NCBI RefSeq assembly: GCF_029407905.1
Contig: NC_073628.1
Span: 46,273,501 to 46,337,500 of the forward strand
DNA from: Bubalus kerabau
Taxonomy: Eukaryota; Chordata; Mammalia; Artiodactyla; Bovidae
DNA length: 64,000 nt
Direction: 5' to 3'
Below are positions 1-12,185 of the stretch, piece by piece (the first letter of the stretch is position 1; each line of letters opens with the position of its first letter). A program made the position numbers and the translations under genes. The notes beneath the pieces are model-generated. The model did no database searches. It was given only the letters and a program-made list of their open reading frames with translations, and was not told the origin of the DNA.

Positions 1-236
1 TAGTTTTCTTCAGGCAAATCAAAATTAAGGAAACCCTGTAGATGCATTATGATCCAAGAAACTAAACTTTTCCGATTTTCATTTGACTCATTTTTCACTC
101 TCTTGTGTTTTAACAAATGCACAAGATCAAAACAGCTGAGTAGTTCAATGATGGGTTTTACATAATCCAAGCCAAGGCCCAAATCCCAGAAAAATTTTGT
201 TGTAGGTAATGAATGTAATATAGAGAATGTTAAAGT
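1..236. other. AT-rich sequence, nothing recognised
   Basis: There is no coding frame, splice-flanked exon or repeat family that I can support here. It lies within the inferred NOX4 intron 2. Confidence 0.5.
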
Positions 237-546
237 GAAAGTCGCTCAGTCATGTCTAACTCTTTGTAACCCCATGGACTATACAGTCCAGGGAATTCTC
301 CAGGCCAGAATACTAGAGTAGGTAGCCTTTCCCTTCTCCAAGGGATCTTTCCAACCCAGGAATGGAACCCAGGTCTCCTGCATTAGCAGGAGGATTCTTT
401 ACCAGCTGAGCCACAAGGGAAGCCTAAGAATACTGGAGTGGGTAGCCTATCCCTTCTCCAGCAGATATTCCTGACCCAGGAATCAAACCGGGGTCTCCTG
501 CATTGCAGGCAGATTCTTTACCAGTTGAGCTACCAGGGAAACCCAA
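237..546 (-). mobile_element. Bov-tA SINE with duplicated tRNA-like part
   Basis: Read on the minus strand it has the tRNA-Glu-derived head (TGGCTCAGCTGGTAAAGAAT type, box B like GGTTTGATTC) followed by the Bov-A body ending near the GACTGAGCGAC motif. The tRNA-like and left-body part is present twice, with a second copy at about 425-545, as in the longer Bov-tA subtypes. Confidence 0.85.
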
Positions 547-2388
547 TATAAAGAATGCCCAACAACAAATGCCATTTCCCAAGTGGAAGAAGAACTTTCA
601 CACTGAAGCTCTACGTTCTTGTGGTTTATATGAGTGATTTTTTTTCCCCCAATTTGGAATCCATTATTATATACTGCTGATATTTGCTTGGTTTTCCCTT
701 TAGATACTCTGAGCTATGGGAAAAAAGAAAAGAAAAATGTATCTTCCCCTTTGTTTGAATAACTCTAAGCACTTTACTAATGTGCTTTGGGACCCATGCT
801 TTTCAAACCAAGAAAATTAACACAGCTTAAAAGCCCAAAGTAATTTATCAAAAGTAACTTGGCCGAGGAAAGTCAGTGAGAGATAAAAAAACTCTAATCA
901 CCCTATCTCATCAGTATTGTATTTTCAACAAACAGTTCTTATTTTCTTGTTCCACAACTATCTCTTTTTAGGGCATCCTTAAAATCCAAATTCCTGCAAG
1001 GTGTGGGGTGACAGAGAGTTCACTCGGGATAAAATGCCAATTGGAAAGCACACAAGAGAGGGTATATTGCGGGGAAAGGAAGTCAACAAAGAGAGCCAAA
1101 ATATAAGGAGGGGGGAAAAAGAAACTTGTTTGGACCATTACTACTTCAGATCCTTCCAATGAACCTGAGCTTTCTAAGATTATATTCAAGAAAATTACTT
1201 GAAATTTAAAGTCAGCTATGTGAAAATACTATCATATGAAAAATGTAGTCAGAAAGGCATTCACCATAGACCATTTCTTAAATGTATCTTGGTGTTCACA
1301 TACCCATTTTTTAAAAATCTCAGATATATAAGATGCTTTCACTGTGTACATTATTCATTTCTTCTTGCCTTAAACTATATTAGACCTCTGGTATTCTTGA
1401 TATGTGTCCGGAGACCTTTAACAATGTCCAAATCAATGAAAACCATCAAAGCATGAAACTTTTGCCTATAAAATATGTGTTGACATCATTTATCCATAGA
1501 TAGAAGTCATTGTCAAATTCAGCTTTCCAATTTCTAAAACTGTAAACAAATTCGATTGGTCATGGAAATACCATCTTCTTCTTTATGCACTTTTTCTTTA
1601 ACCCCATTTCCAAAACCGAAAAGCTACATTTGGCAAGGCTGTTTATTACATCAACTTTTATCATATCAAAAAGCTGCATTAAGACATGGTTACCAGGTAA
1701 TTTATTCTAAAGTCTCACTTTTAGTTCATGTCTTAGCAATTATTAGTTACAAGTCACATCCCTTTAATAACCCACTTATGTAATCAACACTATAAATGTA
1801 AAGTATATTAGATGTTAAGGGTACCCTGTTGCTTTTCTGTCAAAAAAATGAAATCTTCTCATTTCTTTGTCCAAACCATCCTTTACAATTCCCAAAGGAG
1901 CTCGGTTAAGGTACCAAGGGCTGGAGCCTTAAAAGCTGCGAAGAATGAACAGCAGACAGAAACAATATGTAATAATAACCATTATTTTTTACTTCTGTGA
2001 TGCTTTAAATTCTTCAAAGTAGTTTGCTATTTGTTAAGTCATACCTAATGTTCAGTACAACACTCGAGATAAGTAGGATCATTTCATCATGTTTTAATGG
2101 GAATACAGAACAGATAAGTAGATTTTGGTATATGAATATGAAGGATGAGAGAAGAGGGAAGGAAAGCTGCATTCTGGAACTCTTATTACATAATAGGCTT
2201 TGCTCAATGTACTTTAATCCTTGAGCACATTATTTATAATTTCCATGCTTCAGCTTCCTCTTTTGCTTAAAGAAATTATCATGTCTGGCCCAGAAGAACA
2301 ACTCAGTGAATGTCAGCCCTAGCTATTATTGTTATTATTTCTTTTAATTTCCTTTAAGGTTCACAGTAATCTTGTGAAACAGTCATTC
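547..2388. other. Unique or unrecognised intronic sequence
   Basis: Several short frames occur here, none with a recognisable protein, codon bias or splice context. I see no repeat family that I can name with confidence. Confidence 0.4.
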
Positions 2389-2389
2389 A

Positions 2390-2826
2390 GTTTAGTTCAG
2401 TTCAGTCACTCAGTTGTGTCCAACTCTTTGCAACCCCATGGACTGCAGCACGCCAGCCCTCCCTGTCTATCACCAACTCCCAGAGTTTACTCAAACTCAT
2501 GTCCATCAAGTCAGTGATACCATCCAACGATCTCATCCTCTGTCGTCCCCTTCTCCTCCCACCTTCAATCTCTCCCAGCATCAGGATCTTTTCCAATGAG
2601 TTGGTTCTTTGCATCAGGTGGCCAAAGTATTGGAGCTTCAGCTTCAGCATCAGTCCTTCCAATGAATATTCAGCGCTGATTTCCTTTAGGATAGACTGGC
2701 TGGATCTCTTTGCAGTCCAACAGACTCTCTAGAGTCTTCTCCAACACCACAGTTCAAAAGCATCAATTCTTCAGCACTCAGCTTTCTTTATAGTCCAACT
2801 CTCACAATATATGACTACTGGAAATA
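2390..2826 (-). mobile_element. BovB LINE 3' end, 5'-truncated
   Basis: The minus strand reads the last part of the BovB reverse transcriptase frame (LKLQYFGHLMQRTNSLEKILMLG, then GRQRMRSLDGITDLMDMSLS) and the BovB terminus rich in CTGAACTGAACTGA. Only about the last 440 bp of the element are present, and the frame is broken. Confidence 0.9.
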
Positions 2827-3210
2827 GGCATTACTCCCCTTGTTTTTCTGTTGAAGACTCCAAAGTTCAGTAAAGATTAATAAAAGCTTTTCTGAATAAA
2901 ATGTGCTCTATCTCAAGATGAAATTTCACTCAGCAATCATAACCAAGCTGGTGCAAATTTTGTGCCAATTACAAATAGCAATGTAGAGCCTTCCTTTGTC
3001 CAGAAGGATCAGGGGGGCAGCCAGAGGTCAAAGGAAAGGAAAAGTCACTCTCTCCTAATGTCATCTGCCATATGTTCAGCAAATTCCTCCTATCTTATCT
3101 CTCTTTGAATTCTTTTAATATTTTTATTGATAAGCATAAATAATTTATATTACCATTTACTGCTATTAGTATTAATAGCATTAACATCAAATAATATTAC
3201 TTGATATTTA
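2827..3210. other. AT-rich sequence, nothing recognised
   Basis: No gene or clear repeat is seen between the BovB fragment and the MIR that follows. Confidence 0.4.
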
Positions 3211-3214
3211 CAAT

Positions 3215-3430
3215 AATGCTATCTTTTGCTATGCACATATGCACCAACGGCCAAAGATTGCACTAACATTTTCTCATGGAATCCTAACAAACAACCTAAT
3301 AGGAAGGTTAAACTTAACCTTACAGATGAGTTAAACTTAGAGAAGTAATTCGCCAAAATCATAAAGGGACATAAACGCCTGAGCCAGGATTCAAACTCAT
3401 ATCCATATAGCTCCAAAGCTTACAATCTTG
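3215..3430 (+). repeat. MIR SINE
   Basis: It resembles the MIR right half on the plus strand: a block like CTCATGGAATCCTAACAA, then CCTTACAGATGAGTTAAACT and an aagtaattcgccaaaatca region matching 'gtaacttgcccaaggtca', then a 'gagccaggattcaaactca' block. It is strongly diverged, as expected for this old family. Confidence 0.75.
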
Positions 3431-3824
3431 TGTATAAGGAATAAAGGATCATTGATTTTTCCTCCCCAGAATTACCTATGCACTTTTGAAACCAATTTTG
3501 TGTTCAACACAATGCTTAGCATGATAAACTAGAAACACTGACTAGAGTTAAAAGACCTACTGTCCATATTCAACTTTGCACTGAATACCTAAGGAAGGCC
3601 TTTCCCTGTATTAAATCTATCAAATGAGACAAATGAACTAGAACAATACCCAAGGTACTACAACATTCTGCAGTTCCAAAACCTTCATTCCCTCAGGCTG
3701 GGTCCTCTGTAGGAGAAAGTATACAGCTTTCAGAACTGTGAGGAGATGAATTTCTGTTGTTAAAGCCACCCAGTCTGTGGTCCTTTGTTATGGAAGCCTA
3801 AGCAAATTAATGCAGTCAGCTAGG

Positions 3825-4024
3825 ATTTCCAGGGGCCTCAGTGGTAAAGAATCCGCCTACCAATGCAGGACACAAAGGAGAAGTGGTTTCAGTCCCTGGG
3901 TTGCAAAAATCTCCTGGAGGAAGAAATGGCAACCCACTCCAGTATTCTTGCCTGAAATATCCCACAGAGGAGCCTGGCGGAGTATAGTCCATAAGGTCGC
4001 AAAGAGTCGGACCTAACAGTGACT
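3825..4024 (+). mobile_element. Bov-tA SINE
   Basis: A tRNA-Glu-like head (CCTCAGTGGTAAAGAATCCG) leads into the Bov-A body (GAAATGGCAACCCACTCCAG, TATTCTTGCCTG) and ends in the GTCGCAAAGAGTCGGAC block. It is diverged, with a small insertion near the box B region. Confidence 0.88.
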
Positions 4025-4204
4025 TAGATAAAAAACACAGAATAAGGCGTACAAGTCTGCTGCAGGTTTAAGAGTAATCCATAAGCTATAGTCTTACCTT
4101 TACTTATTAAGACAAAACACACAACCATACATACAAACGGTTTACCTAGAAAGATTAGAAAATTCCAGGCTCTAACCCTCTTTGTCTCAGACCTTCCCTG
4201 GAGG

Positions 4205-4425
4205 AGCAGCATGACTGAGTGTGGTCTTTAATATGAGACAAACGTGGGCTCGAATTGGGCTTCTCTAGTTGTTAGCTGAGTGACCATGGGGAAGTTACCT
4301 AACCACTCAGAATCTGTTTCTCAATTCTGTAAAAAGTGATCATTCCTATCCTCCGGGATTATTATAATGATTAAATTTAATATGGAAAGATTAAATGAGA
4401 TTACAAAAGACCAAGGAACTAACCG
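4205..4425 (+). repeat. MIR SINE
   Basis: The core 'gtgggctcgaattgggcttc', 'gttagctgagtgaccatggg', 'gaagttacctaaccactcag' and 'tctgtaaaaagtgatcattc' blocks follow MIR order on the plus strand. It ends next to the Bov-tA that starts at 4,437. Confidence 0.85.
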
Positions 4426-4436
4426 TGCCTGGTGCA

Positions 4437-4747
4437 TGAAAGTGAAAGTCGCTCAGTCGTGTCTCACTCTTTGCAACCCTATGGACTCTACAGTCCAGGG
4501 AATTCTCCAGGCCAGAATACTGGAGTGGGTAGCCTTCCCCTTCTCCAGGGGATCTTCCCAACCCAGGGATCGAACCCAGGTCTCCCACATTTGCAGGTGG
4601 ATTCTTTACCAGTTGAGCCACAAGGGAAGCCCAAGAATACTGGAGTGGGTAGCCTATCCCTTCTCCAGTGGATCTTCCTCATCCAGGAACCAAACCAGGG
4701 TCTCCTGCATTTCAGGCAGATTCTTTACCAACTGAGCTATCAGGGGC
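4437..4747 (-). mobile_element. Bov-tA SINE with duplicated tRNA-like part
   Basis: It has the same structure as the copy at 237-546, including a second tRNA-like unit at about 4,630-4,745. Both lie in the same orientation in the same intron. The body is well preserved (GGATCGAACCCAGGTCTCC on the plus strand), so it is fairly young. Confidence 0.88.
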
Positions 4748-4811
4748 ATAAAATGTGATTAATAAATGTTTATAGTTTGTATGAAGTTGAATGGCATGAA
4801 ATGGCCGATTG

Positions 4812-5617
4812 CTGTTGTTCAGTTGCTAAGTCTCTGGCACCCCATGGATGACAGTACACCAGGTCTCCTTGTCCTTCACTATCAACTGGAGCTTGCTCAG
4901 ACTCATGTCCAGCGAGTCGATGATGCCATGTAACCATCATCCTCTGTCACTCCCTTCTCCTCCCGCCTTCAGTCTTTCCCGGCATCAGGGTCTTTTCCAC
5001 TGAGTCCACTCTTCACATCAGGTGGCCAAAGTATTAGAGTTTCAGCTTCAGCATCAGTCCTTCCAATGAATATTCTGGACTGATCTCCTTTAGGATGGAC
5101 TGGTTGGATCTCCTTGCAGTCCAAGGGACTCTCAAGAGTCTTCTCCAACACCACAGTTCAAAAGCATCAATTCTTCGACACTCAGCCTTCTTCATGGTCC
5201 AACTCTCACATACGTACATGACTACTGGAAAAACAATAGCTTTGACTATACAGACCTTTGTCAGCAAAGCGATGTCTCTGCTTTTCAATATGCTGTCTAG
5301 GTTTGTCATAGTTTTTCTTCCAAGGAACAAGCATCTTTTAATTTCATGACTGCAGTCACTGCCCACAGTGATTTTGGAGAATAAGCAAATAAAATCTGCC
5401 ACTGTTTCCACTTTTTCCCCATCTATTTGCCATGAAGTGATGGGACCAGATGCTATGATCTTAACTTTTTGAATGGTGAGTTTTAAGCCAGCTTTTTCAC
5501 TCTCCTTTTTTACCCTCATCAAGAGGCTCTTTAGTTCCTCTTTGCTTTCTGCCATCAGAGTGGTATCATCTGCATATCTGAGGTTGCTGATATTTTTGTT
5601 CTATCAAAATAGCAATC
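4812..5617 (-). mobile_element. BovB LINE 3' fragment, 5'-truncated
   Basis: The minus strand reads the BovB reverse transcriptase C-terminal part: MAESKEELKSLLMRVKKESE, SGPITSWQIDGEKVE, then FPVVMYVCESWTMKKAECRR and the terminal domain. It ends just downstream of the position of the catalytic YADD. It is a truncated copy with stops near its 3' end. It forms an inverted pair with the copy at 5,972-6,509. Confidence 0.92.
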
Positions 5618-5649
5618 CCATATGGTTCAGTCTAACACTAACAGTGACT

Positions 5650-5880
5650 AAAGGCAAAAGAGCCCAGTGGTTAACAGTACAAGTTCTAGAATCAGTATGT
5701 CTGAGCTAGAGATCTGGCTCTGTCATTCATCATCAAGTTACAGAACTTCTCTAATTCAATGTCTTAGCTTCAAAATTAAGAATTAAAAATATCTACTCCA
5801 TAGGATAGATAAAAAGATTAAATAAATTAATCTAAGCAATTAATACCTGGTGCTTGTCCTCAATGAATTGATATTATTAA
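5650..5880 (+). repeat. MIR SINE
   Basis: 'agcccagtggttaacagtac', 'agatctggctctgtcattca' and 'agttacagaacttctctaat' match the MIR left half in order on the plus strand. The right half is AT-rich and diverged. Confidence 0.75.
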
Positions 5881-5971
5881 AGATGAAATGAAGGAAATAA
5901 AATTGAAAATCTTGGAAATTAATTTCAAATTTCAATTCCACGCTGTTTTTGGATGGTACTGATAAAAGAGA

Positions 5972-6509
5972 GGCTTACTCCTTGGAAGCAAAGTTATGAC
6001 CAACCTAGATAGCATATTCAAAAGCAGAGACATTACTTTGCCAACAAAGGTCCGCCTAGTCAAGGCTATGGTTTTTCCAGTAGTCATGTATGGATGTGAG
6101 AGTTGGACTGTGAAGAAAGCTGAGCGCCAAAGAATTGATGCTTTTGAACTGTGGTGTTGGAGAAGCCTCTTGAGAGTCCCTTGGCCTGCAAGGAGATCCA
6201 ACCAGTCCATTCTAAAGGAGATCAGTCCTGGGTGTTCTTTGGAAGGACTGATGCTAAAGCTGAAACTCTAATACTTTGGCCACCTCATGCGAAGAGTTCA
6301 CTCATTGGAAAAGACTCTGATGTTGGGAGGGATTGGGGGCAGGAGGAGAAGGGGACAACAGAGGATGAGATGGCTGGATGGCATCACCGACTTGATGGAT
6401 GTGAGTTTGAGTGAACTCCGGGAGTTGGTGATAGACAGGGAGGCCTGGCGTGCTGCAATTCATGGGGTCGCAAAGAGTTGGACACGACTGAGTGACTGAA
6501 CTGAACTGA
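5972..6509 (+). mobile_element. BovB LINE 3' fragment with target-site duplication
   Basis: It encodes the end of BovB ORF2 (TNLDSIFKSRDITLPTKVRL, VMYGCESWTVKKAERQRI, then LDGITDLMDVSLSELREL) with few interruptions. The 14-bp repeat ACTGATAAAAGAGA flanks it at 5,958-5,971 and 6,510-6,523, so this is one clean retrotransposition, truncated at its 5' end. Confidence 0.95.
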
Positions 6510-6523
6510 ACTGATAAAAGAGA

Positions 6524-7244
6524 ATTATACAATGGACATTTAGCTGAGTATAACAAAGAAGTTAAACCTTGTGCTAAAATTCTAGCAAACATCACGTAAT
6601 CAGAAAAAAAAAATACAAATACATATCATAATCCTTACGGACATGTCTGAAACAAGTATAAAACAACTGTAACGCTGGAAATATACATTATCCTGGGTGT
6701 AAATCAATAATTTTCCATAACTTCTTGAACAGTTCAACACCTTTAAACAGGAAAAGCTAGTGACCTACAGAGTATGGAGTTTAATGTATCTTACATGTGT
6801 CTGTCTATCAAGTTGTTCATTATAACAGGCTGAATATTGGAGTGAGGAACAATGAACCAGGAGAGTGACCAAGCCACCAATTGAGTTGGTGATAATGAGC
6901 TCATTATCAGCCTCATTTTTCTATTTGGGAAAATCTAAGTAAAGACATCAAAGTTCTCTTTCAAGTCTAAAATTACATGAGTCTCTATCTCTTATAAATG
7001 AATTAAGTACATCATGACTGCCTCAGTGTAATGGAACTAATTTCACCTGTCAATAAACAAGAAGCTTAACACTTTAGCAGAATGTTAAGAATAAACACAA
7101 ACAAACAAAAAACAACTTATTGAAAAGTATCCTTTGAATTGAAACCACAATATTCTGAGCAGTAAAAAGAAAGAGTTAATGATCAAACCCTTTCTGAAAT
7201 TGACAGGAGGCACATACTCCTTCTCAGCAGAATTACAGATGCCT
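6524..7244. other. Unique or unrecognised intronic sequence
   Basis: AT-rich, with no supported gene or repeat. Confidence 0.4.
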
Positions 7245-7255
7245 AGGCCAGATGT

Positions 7256-7385
7256 AGAAGGAAATGGCAACCCACTCCAGCATTCTTGCCTGGAGAATCC
7301 CAGGGATGGAGGAGCCTGGTGGGCTGCCATCTATGGGGTCGCACAGAGTCAGACACAACTGAAGCAACTCAGCAGCAGCAGCAGC
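7256..7385 (+). mobile_element. Bov-A monomer SINE with CAG tail and TSD
   Basis: The Bov-A body (GAAATGGCAACCCACTCCAG, GGTCGCACAGAGTCAGACAC) ends in a short (CAG)n tail. The duplication AGGCCAGATGT lies at 7,245-7,255 and 7,386-7,396, which marks an independent insertion beside the next SINE. Confidence 0.93.
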
Positions 7386-7396
7386 AGGCCAGATGT

Positions 7397-7594
7397 GGGT
7401 TTCCCTGGTGACTCAGACGGTAAAGAAGCTGCCTACAACATGAGAGACCTAGGTTCGATCCCTGGGTCAGGAAGATCCCCGAAGAAGGGAAAGGATACCC
7501 ACTCGAGCATTCTTGCCTGGAGAATTCCGTGGACAGAGGAGCCTGGCAGGCCACAGTCAATGGGATCACAAAGAGTCAGGCATGACTGAGTGAC
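7397..7594 (+). mobile_element. Bov-tA SINE
   Basis: It has a full tRNA-Glu-like head (GGTGACTCAGACGGTAAAGA, box B GGTTCGATCCC) and Bov-A body ending in GACTGAGTGACT. It abuts the second TSD copy of the SINE at 7,256-7,385, and its tail has grown into a CA microsatellite. Confidence 0.93.
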
Positions 7595-7629
7595 TAACAC
7601 ACACAAACACACACACACACACACACACA
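7595..7629 (+). repeat. (AC)n microsatellite
   Basis: An AC run with one AAAC interruption, directly at the 3' tail of a Bov-tA copy. SINE tails commonly seed such microsatellites. Confidence 0.97.
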
Positions 7630-9068
7630 GGTCAGCTGTAAAACCAATGCTGACTTAAAATCCTAGGTCCTTCACACAGAGACGCCAATCTCCAACCTTA
7701 AGAAATTCACATGACATCAGATTTCTGTCTCTGAGAAATGTTAATTCTGATACAATTCCTAGGACACTTGAGAGGGTGAACTGTTAATGTTTCTAAATCA
7801 CTTGAAAGATAATGATTGACCAAAGAAAGATCATCACTGTACAATTTGAAAAACCTCAACACTTACAACTTTCTTCCAAATGACACAGGTATCTCAGTAA
7901 GAATTTAAAAATAAGAAAAAAAAAATCTTCATGTCCATTCAGCAGATCTAAAACAAAAATTGTGAGATTAAGCAAAAAAATTAAATTCTCATTATGGTAC
8001 TCTGAGAAAAACTAGGTTGAAACTGAAAGATCCATACACAAATGCTAGCTTTGGGGAAAAAAATAATAAAATAAAGACACATTGACTCTGGTACCACAAA
8101 ATGCATTTTCTGCTCAAATTAAAATGCTTATACCAATTAAATTATATCCTGTAATCATTAAAATGTCAGAAATAGAACTCAGAAATAGATGCCTATGATA
8201 TGAAGGCTCCTGATATGAAAATATCCTGAGTTAAATTTGCCTAAACATTTCAAAAAATTTAGGAAACTCTCAGAGTCTGTCGCAACACATTAGCACTTGC
8301 TATTAAAGTACTACGTACATTTTCCATTCCTTGAAAAGAAATAAATCAAAAACAAATTTCATCTTAAGTAATCAATGGAGTCCTTTATTTAAAGCACCAT
8401 AGATGAAAAAAGTTGTTGTTTGGTTTGTTTATTTGAGTGTTTGCTTTGGTTTTCTTCAAAAGACTTTTTTGCCCCTCTTAGCTAATTTTAAGATTCCAAT
8501 ATTCACAGCATGTCATAATTAAACATCTCCTAGGAAGTGCACAGTCTGATTAGCACATTAACTCAGGCATAAACCAGCCGTGACCATGTAGCCTCCAGGC
8601 CTGGGTCAAACCAGTCTGGGAAAAAACAGTTCTGATGAAAATCCCTACTAAGACATATTAAGTCCCAAGATTATTTTATCTTACATCATTTACGATCTTC
8701 TTTTCCTTAGCAGTTCTTATGTAATTTTTTAACCCTTAACTGTGGTCTGAGAACAGTCACTTAGCCTATTAGGAATAAAAATAACTCTAGTTCTGAGGAT
8801 TAAATAATTTTAGCATTTTTCTCAAAGGCTCCCACCTCCCAGGAAGCAGAGAAGATTAAGTCAAAAATATTTTTACAGTTACACACCAATTACTAGAGCC
8901 CACAAGCTCCCATTCAAAATTAACTCCTGTTCAGGAAAGGGAGAGTCAGAGGACTACCCATACCCTGATTTCTTTTTACGTGGCTGACTGGTGGCTAGCT
9001 GCTTGCCTTAAAGCAAAATGATGAATGCATTTGGCCATGAAGGTAATAAAATCTCCCCACGGCCAGCA
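7630..9068. other. Unique or unrecognised intronic sequence
   Basis: AT-rich, with several A-runs. No supported exon or repeat family was seen. Confidence 0.4.
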
Positions 9069-9069
9069 T

Positions 9070-9580
9070 GTGCACTGTCCAAAATGGTAGCCACTAACCA
9101 CGTGTGGCTACTGAGCATGTGAGATGTGTCCAAGGCCACCAAGGAACTGGATTTTTAGGTTCATTAATCTTACTAATTTAAATTGAAAAAACTGATATTC
9201 ACTTGTGTCAGTGGAAAATCTTTATATTTGGAACAACTTGGATATCTTACAGATGAAAGAGTGAATCCACTTTTTCACCTATAAAAATCTTATGAAACTT
9301 AAAGACACACCAAGTAATTCTAGTAGCTGAGCTGTGATGTATATAAGTGGAAAATATATACTATATTTCAAAGAATAGACAAAAATAATGTAAAATATCT
9401 CATCAATAATTTTTAAAAGTATTGACCACATGTTGAATGCTTCAATCTATTACAATACCTTCAATACATTATTTTAAATAAAATATATTAAAGTTAATGT
9501 CATTGGCTTCTTACTCTTTTGAAGTACTACTGGGAAATTTTAAGTTTTGTATGAGTCACATTATATCAGGCACAGCACTG
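9070..9580. mobile_element. hAT-Charlie (MER5-like) non-autonomous DNA transposon
   Basis: Its ends are 'cactgtcc' and 'cagcactg', in keeping with hAT-Charlie CAGNGCTG-type termini. The interior has the characteristic 'ggtagccactaaccacgtgtggctactgagcatgtg' type block (9,086-9,121) and an AT-rich middle with 'aaatatctcatcaataattt'. It carries no coding capacity. The exact subfamily needs a library search. Confidence 0.75.
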
Positions 9581-10694
9581 ATAAAGAGCAATACTAACCA
9601 GTGACATGACTATCCGAGATGGGCCAGTGAAGTGGTTTAGAAAATCTGTGCAGTATGAAAAAAAAAGCAAAAATCCAGACAGCACTGCATTTAAATCCTA
9701 ACTTTGACAGTGACCATCCAAAGGGATTTGAGCAGCCATTCCATTCAGATTCCTCAGCCTATACTTCCCCAGGTACAATGGGGAAGAACAGTTTCCTAGT
9801 TAAACACAATATTTGTAAAGTGACTAGTATACCATCAGTTTAAATAAACAGTCAAATAAATTGTTTTTCAATAGAAAGCAGAGATTTTTAGACTACTGCA
9901 AAAAATTTACTGCTTCTCAATGTCTATGTCTTCCTGCAAATGAGCTATATCCTATGGACACTTTCTTCCTGTAATATTAGCCCAACTTTATTATTACCTT
10001 ACATTTTACAGATGAATAATGACAACCTTAGACTAAATGCTATTATCAAAATGTTCAACAAATAGAAGCTTTGTTTCCATAGTGTTTTAAAGTGGTAGCA
10101 ATCAAGCTCATTTCCAGAAATATCATCATGATTTTTATGAACTTAAAATTTACCTAAAAGAGACTTATCAGAATACCTGTGTCCTTTTCAGGATTTCTAT
10201 CATGGTGGGACCATGTTCTTGTGAGTGTTTGGTAGGCTCTAAGAAAAACTGCTCTAAGGCATAAAGTTCATACTATACAGTTATTAAATATGTAAAATGT
10301 GGGTGCCTACAATATTTATTTTAAAAATTAATTATATCTCATTGTTCTGCTGTATTTCTTTAAATACAAAAAAAAATGCTTGCGAATTCTTTTACTATGA
10401 AACAGTACCACATTCATCAAAAGATTAGGAAGGATAAGCCTAAGACAAATAAAATTAAATACTCCTTCATTAAGCAAATAGTCAAACTATAGACAGAACT
10501 GCTTTTTCACTAAAATGACATATATCTATTCCAAATGGTGTAGATAAACTAATGACTAAAAAATTCATATAGGTGATTAATGAAAAGTAAGACATGTGAA
10601 AGTCATCTTTCTTCTTTAGTCATGATGTCAAAAAGAAAAGCTGTCCTTTTCCAGTGACTCTTCATAAAATATGGACTCCTAACTACATGGTTAA
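9581..10694. other. Unique or unrecognised intronic sequence
   Basis: AT-rich. A short MIR-like block ('tttaaatcctaactttgaca') may be present near 9,690-9,740, but too little is left to call. Confidence 0.4.
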
Positions 10695-10695
10695 G

Positions 10696-11022
10696 GAGGA
10701 GATCCAACCAGTCCATTCTGAAGGAGATCAGCCCTGGGATTTCTTTGGAGGGAATGATGCTGAAGCTGAAACTCCAGTACTTTGGCCACCTCATGCAAAG
10801 AGTTGACTCATTGGAAAAGACTCGGATGCTGGGAGGGATTGGGGGCAGGAGGAGAAGGGGACGACAGAGGATGAGATGGCTGGATGGCATCACTGACTCA
10901 ATGGACGTGAGTCTGAGTGAACTCTGGGAGTTGGTGATGGACAGGAAGGCCTGACGTGCTGCGATTCATGGGGTCGCGAAGAGTCGGATACGACTGAGCG
11001 ACTGAACTGAACTGAACTGAAC
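10696..11022 (+). mobile_element. BovB LINE 3' end, strongly 5'-truncated
   Basis: It starts at the RRSNQSILKEIS-equivalent segment (here through a broken frame) and continues LKLQYFGHLMQRVDSLEKTR and GRRRRGRQRMRWLDGITDSM to the terminal CTGAACTGAACTGAACT. It is well preserved, so probably recent. Confidence 0.93.
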
Positions 11023-11302
11023 TATGATGATTCTTATGTTTCTATGAAAACTAATTTACAATGACCCTGCTCTTCTTCAATCTGCCTCTTGCACATGTTA
11101 CTCACAGTCTTCCGTTTAGTCCTTTTATTATTTTTTTGTCTTCATTCATCTGATCAATATCTATTGAGCCCCTGCTTAGTACCAGGCCTATATTCTGCAG
11201 GCCTCACCACTGAACCTCACTAGCCTATCATCTTATTCAAACAAAACCACTCAAGTGGGACGATGTAGAGAGAGGTGAAACATATAATTCAATTAGTTGG
11301 GT

Positions 11303-11308
<6 letters not shown>

Positions 11309-11333
<25 letters not shown>
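11309..11333 (+). repeat. (TG)n microsatellite
   Basis: An uninterrupted TG run of about 12 units in an AT-rich surrounding. Confidence 0.95.
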
Positions 11334-11964
11334 ATTCTTCATATGAGTTGTAACCAAAATATATTTGAAGTTGTTACACAGCATCCAAACTAATAAAAAA
11401 CTAACTTGTTGGTTTCCAACATAATTATTTTTAAGTAAATTATCATTTTAGTTTATACTATGTCATAAAGCTGAAATTCCAAGTTCAATTATGTCTTTCC
11501 AAGTTGTCTCGGCTTAGATTTTATATTATTACATCTACGTCCTGATCAAGATTCACCATTTTCCAAAGCAAAGTTTGCCATCGTAACTCTCAAGAGTTTT
11601 CTCCAAGTTGTTCATCAAGTAATATATAGTGAATAGGTCAGATCTATGTTGCACTGCAAAACCTCCTGTTTACTAATTTACACCCCAGGGGGATTTCTAG
11701 GAAACAAAGTAACATGATAGACCAGTAAACTTTCATGCATTTCTTAGAGAAAAAAATTTTAACTTGCTTATTGAATTACAAGTATATATTTGTTAGAGCT
11801 TCCTTTAGACTATAAGCAACTTGAAGACACAGGGGAGAAGTTACTCTTTATGTGCCCATTTGAAAAGTGAAGGTTTCATGACAGTTTTCTGTATGGCTGA
11901 ATGGAGGGGTTGGTAGGAAGAAAGAAAGAAATGTTCAGATTTAGGAATTTAATCTTTGTGACTA
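11334..11964. other. Unique or unrecognised intronic sequence
   Basis: No supported gene or repeat. Confidence 0.4.
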
Positions 11965-12185
11965 TTTTTATCAATCCATTTAAAATACAGATGTTGGGTG
12001 ATTATGATGTGTCAATGCAGGCTCATCAAATCGTAACAAATGTACCACTCTGGTGGGTGATGTTGATCATGGGAGAGGCTACGCGTGTGTGGGGATAGAA
12101 GAACATACAGGAAATCTGTGCCTTCCCCTCCATTTTACTGTGAACTCTAAATGGCTCTAAAAAAATTCTTTAAAAAAGTTATTAA
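11965..12185 (+). repeat. Old L1 (L1M) 3' UTR fragment
   Basis: The order 'gatgtgtcaatgcaggctca', 'aacaaatgtaccactctggt', 'gatgttgatcatgggagagg' and 'tgtgaactctaaatggctct' is that of the 3' UTR of old mammalian L1 (L1M) elements, plus strand, ending in an A-rich tail. Confidence 0.75.
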
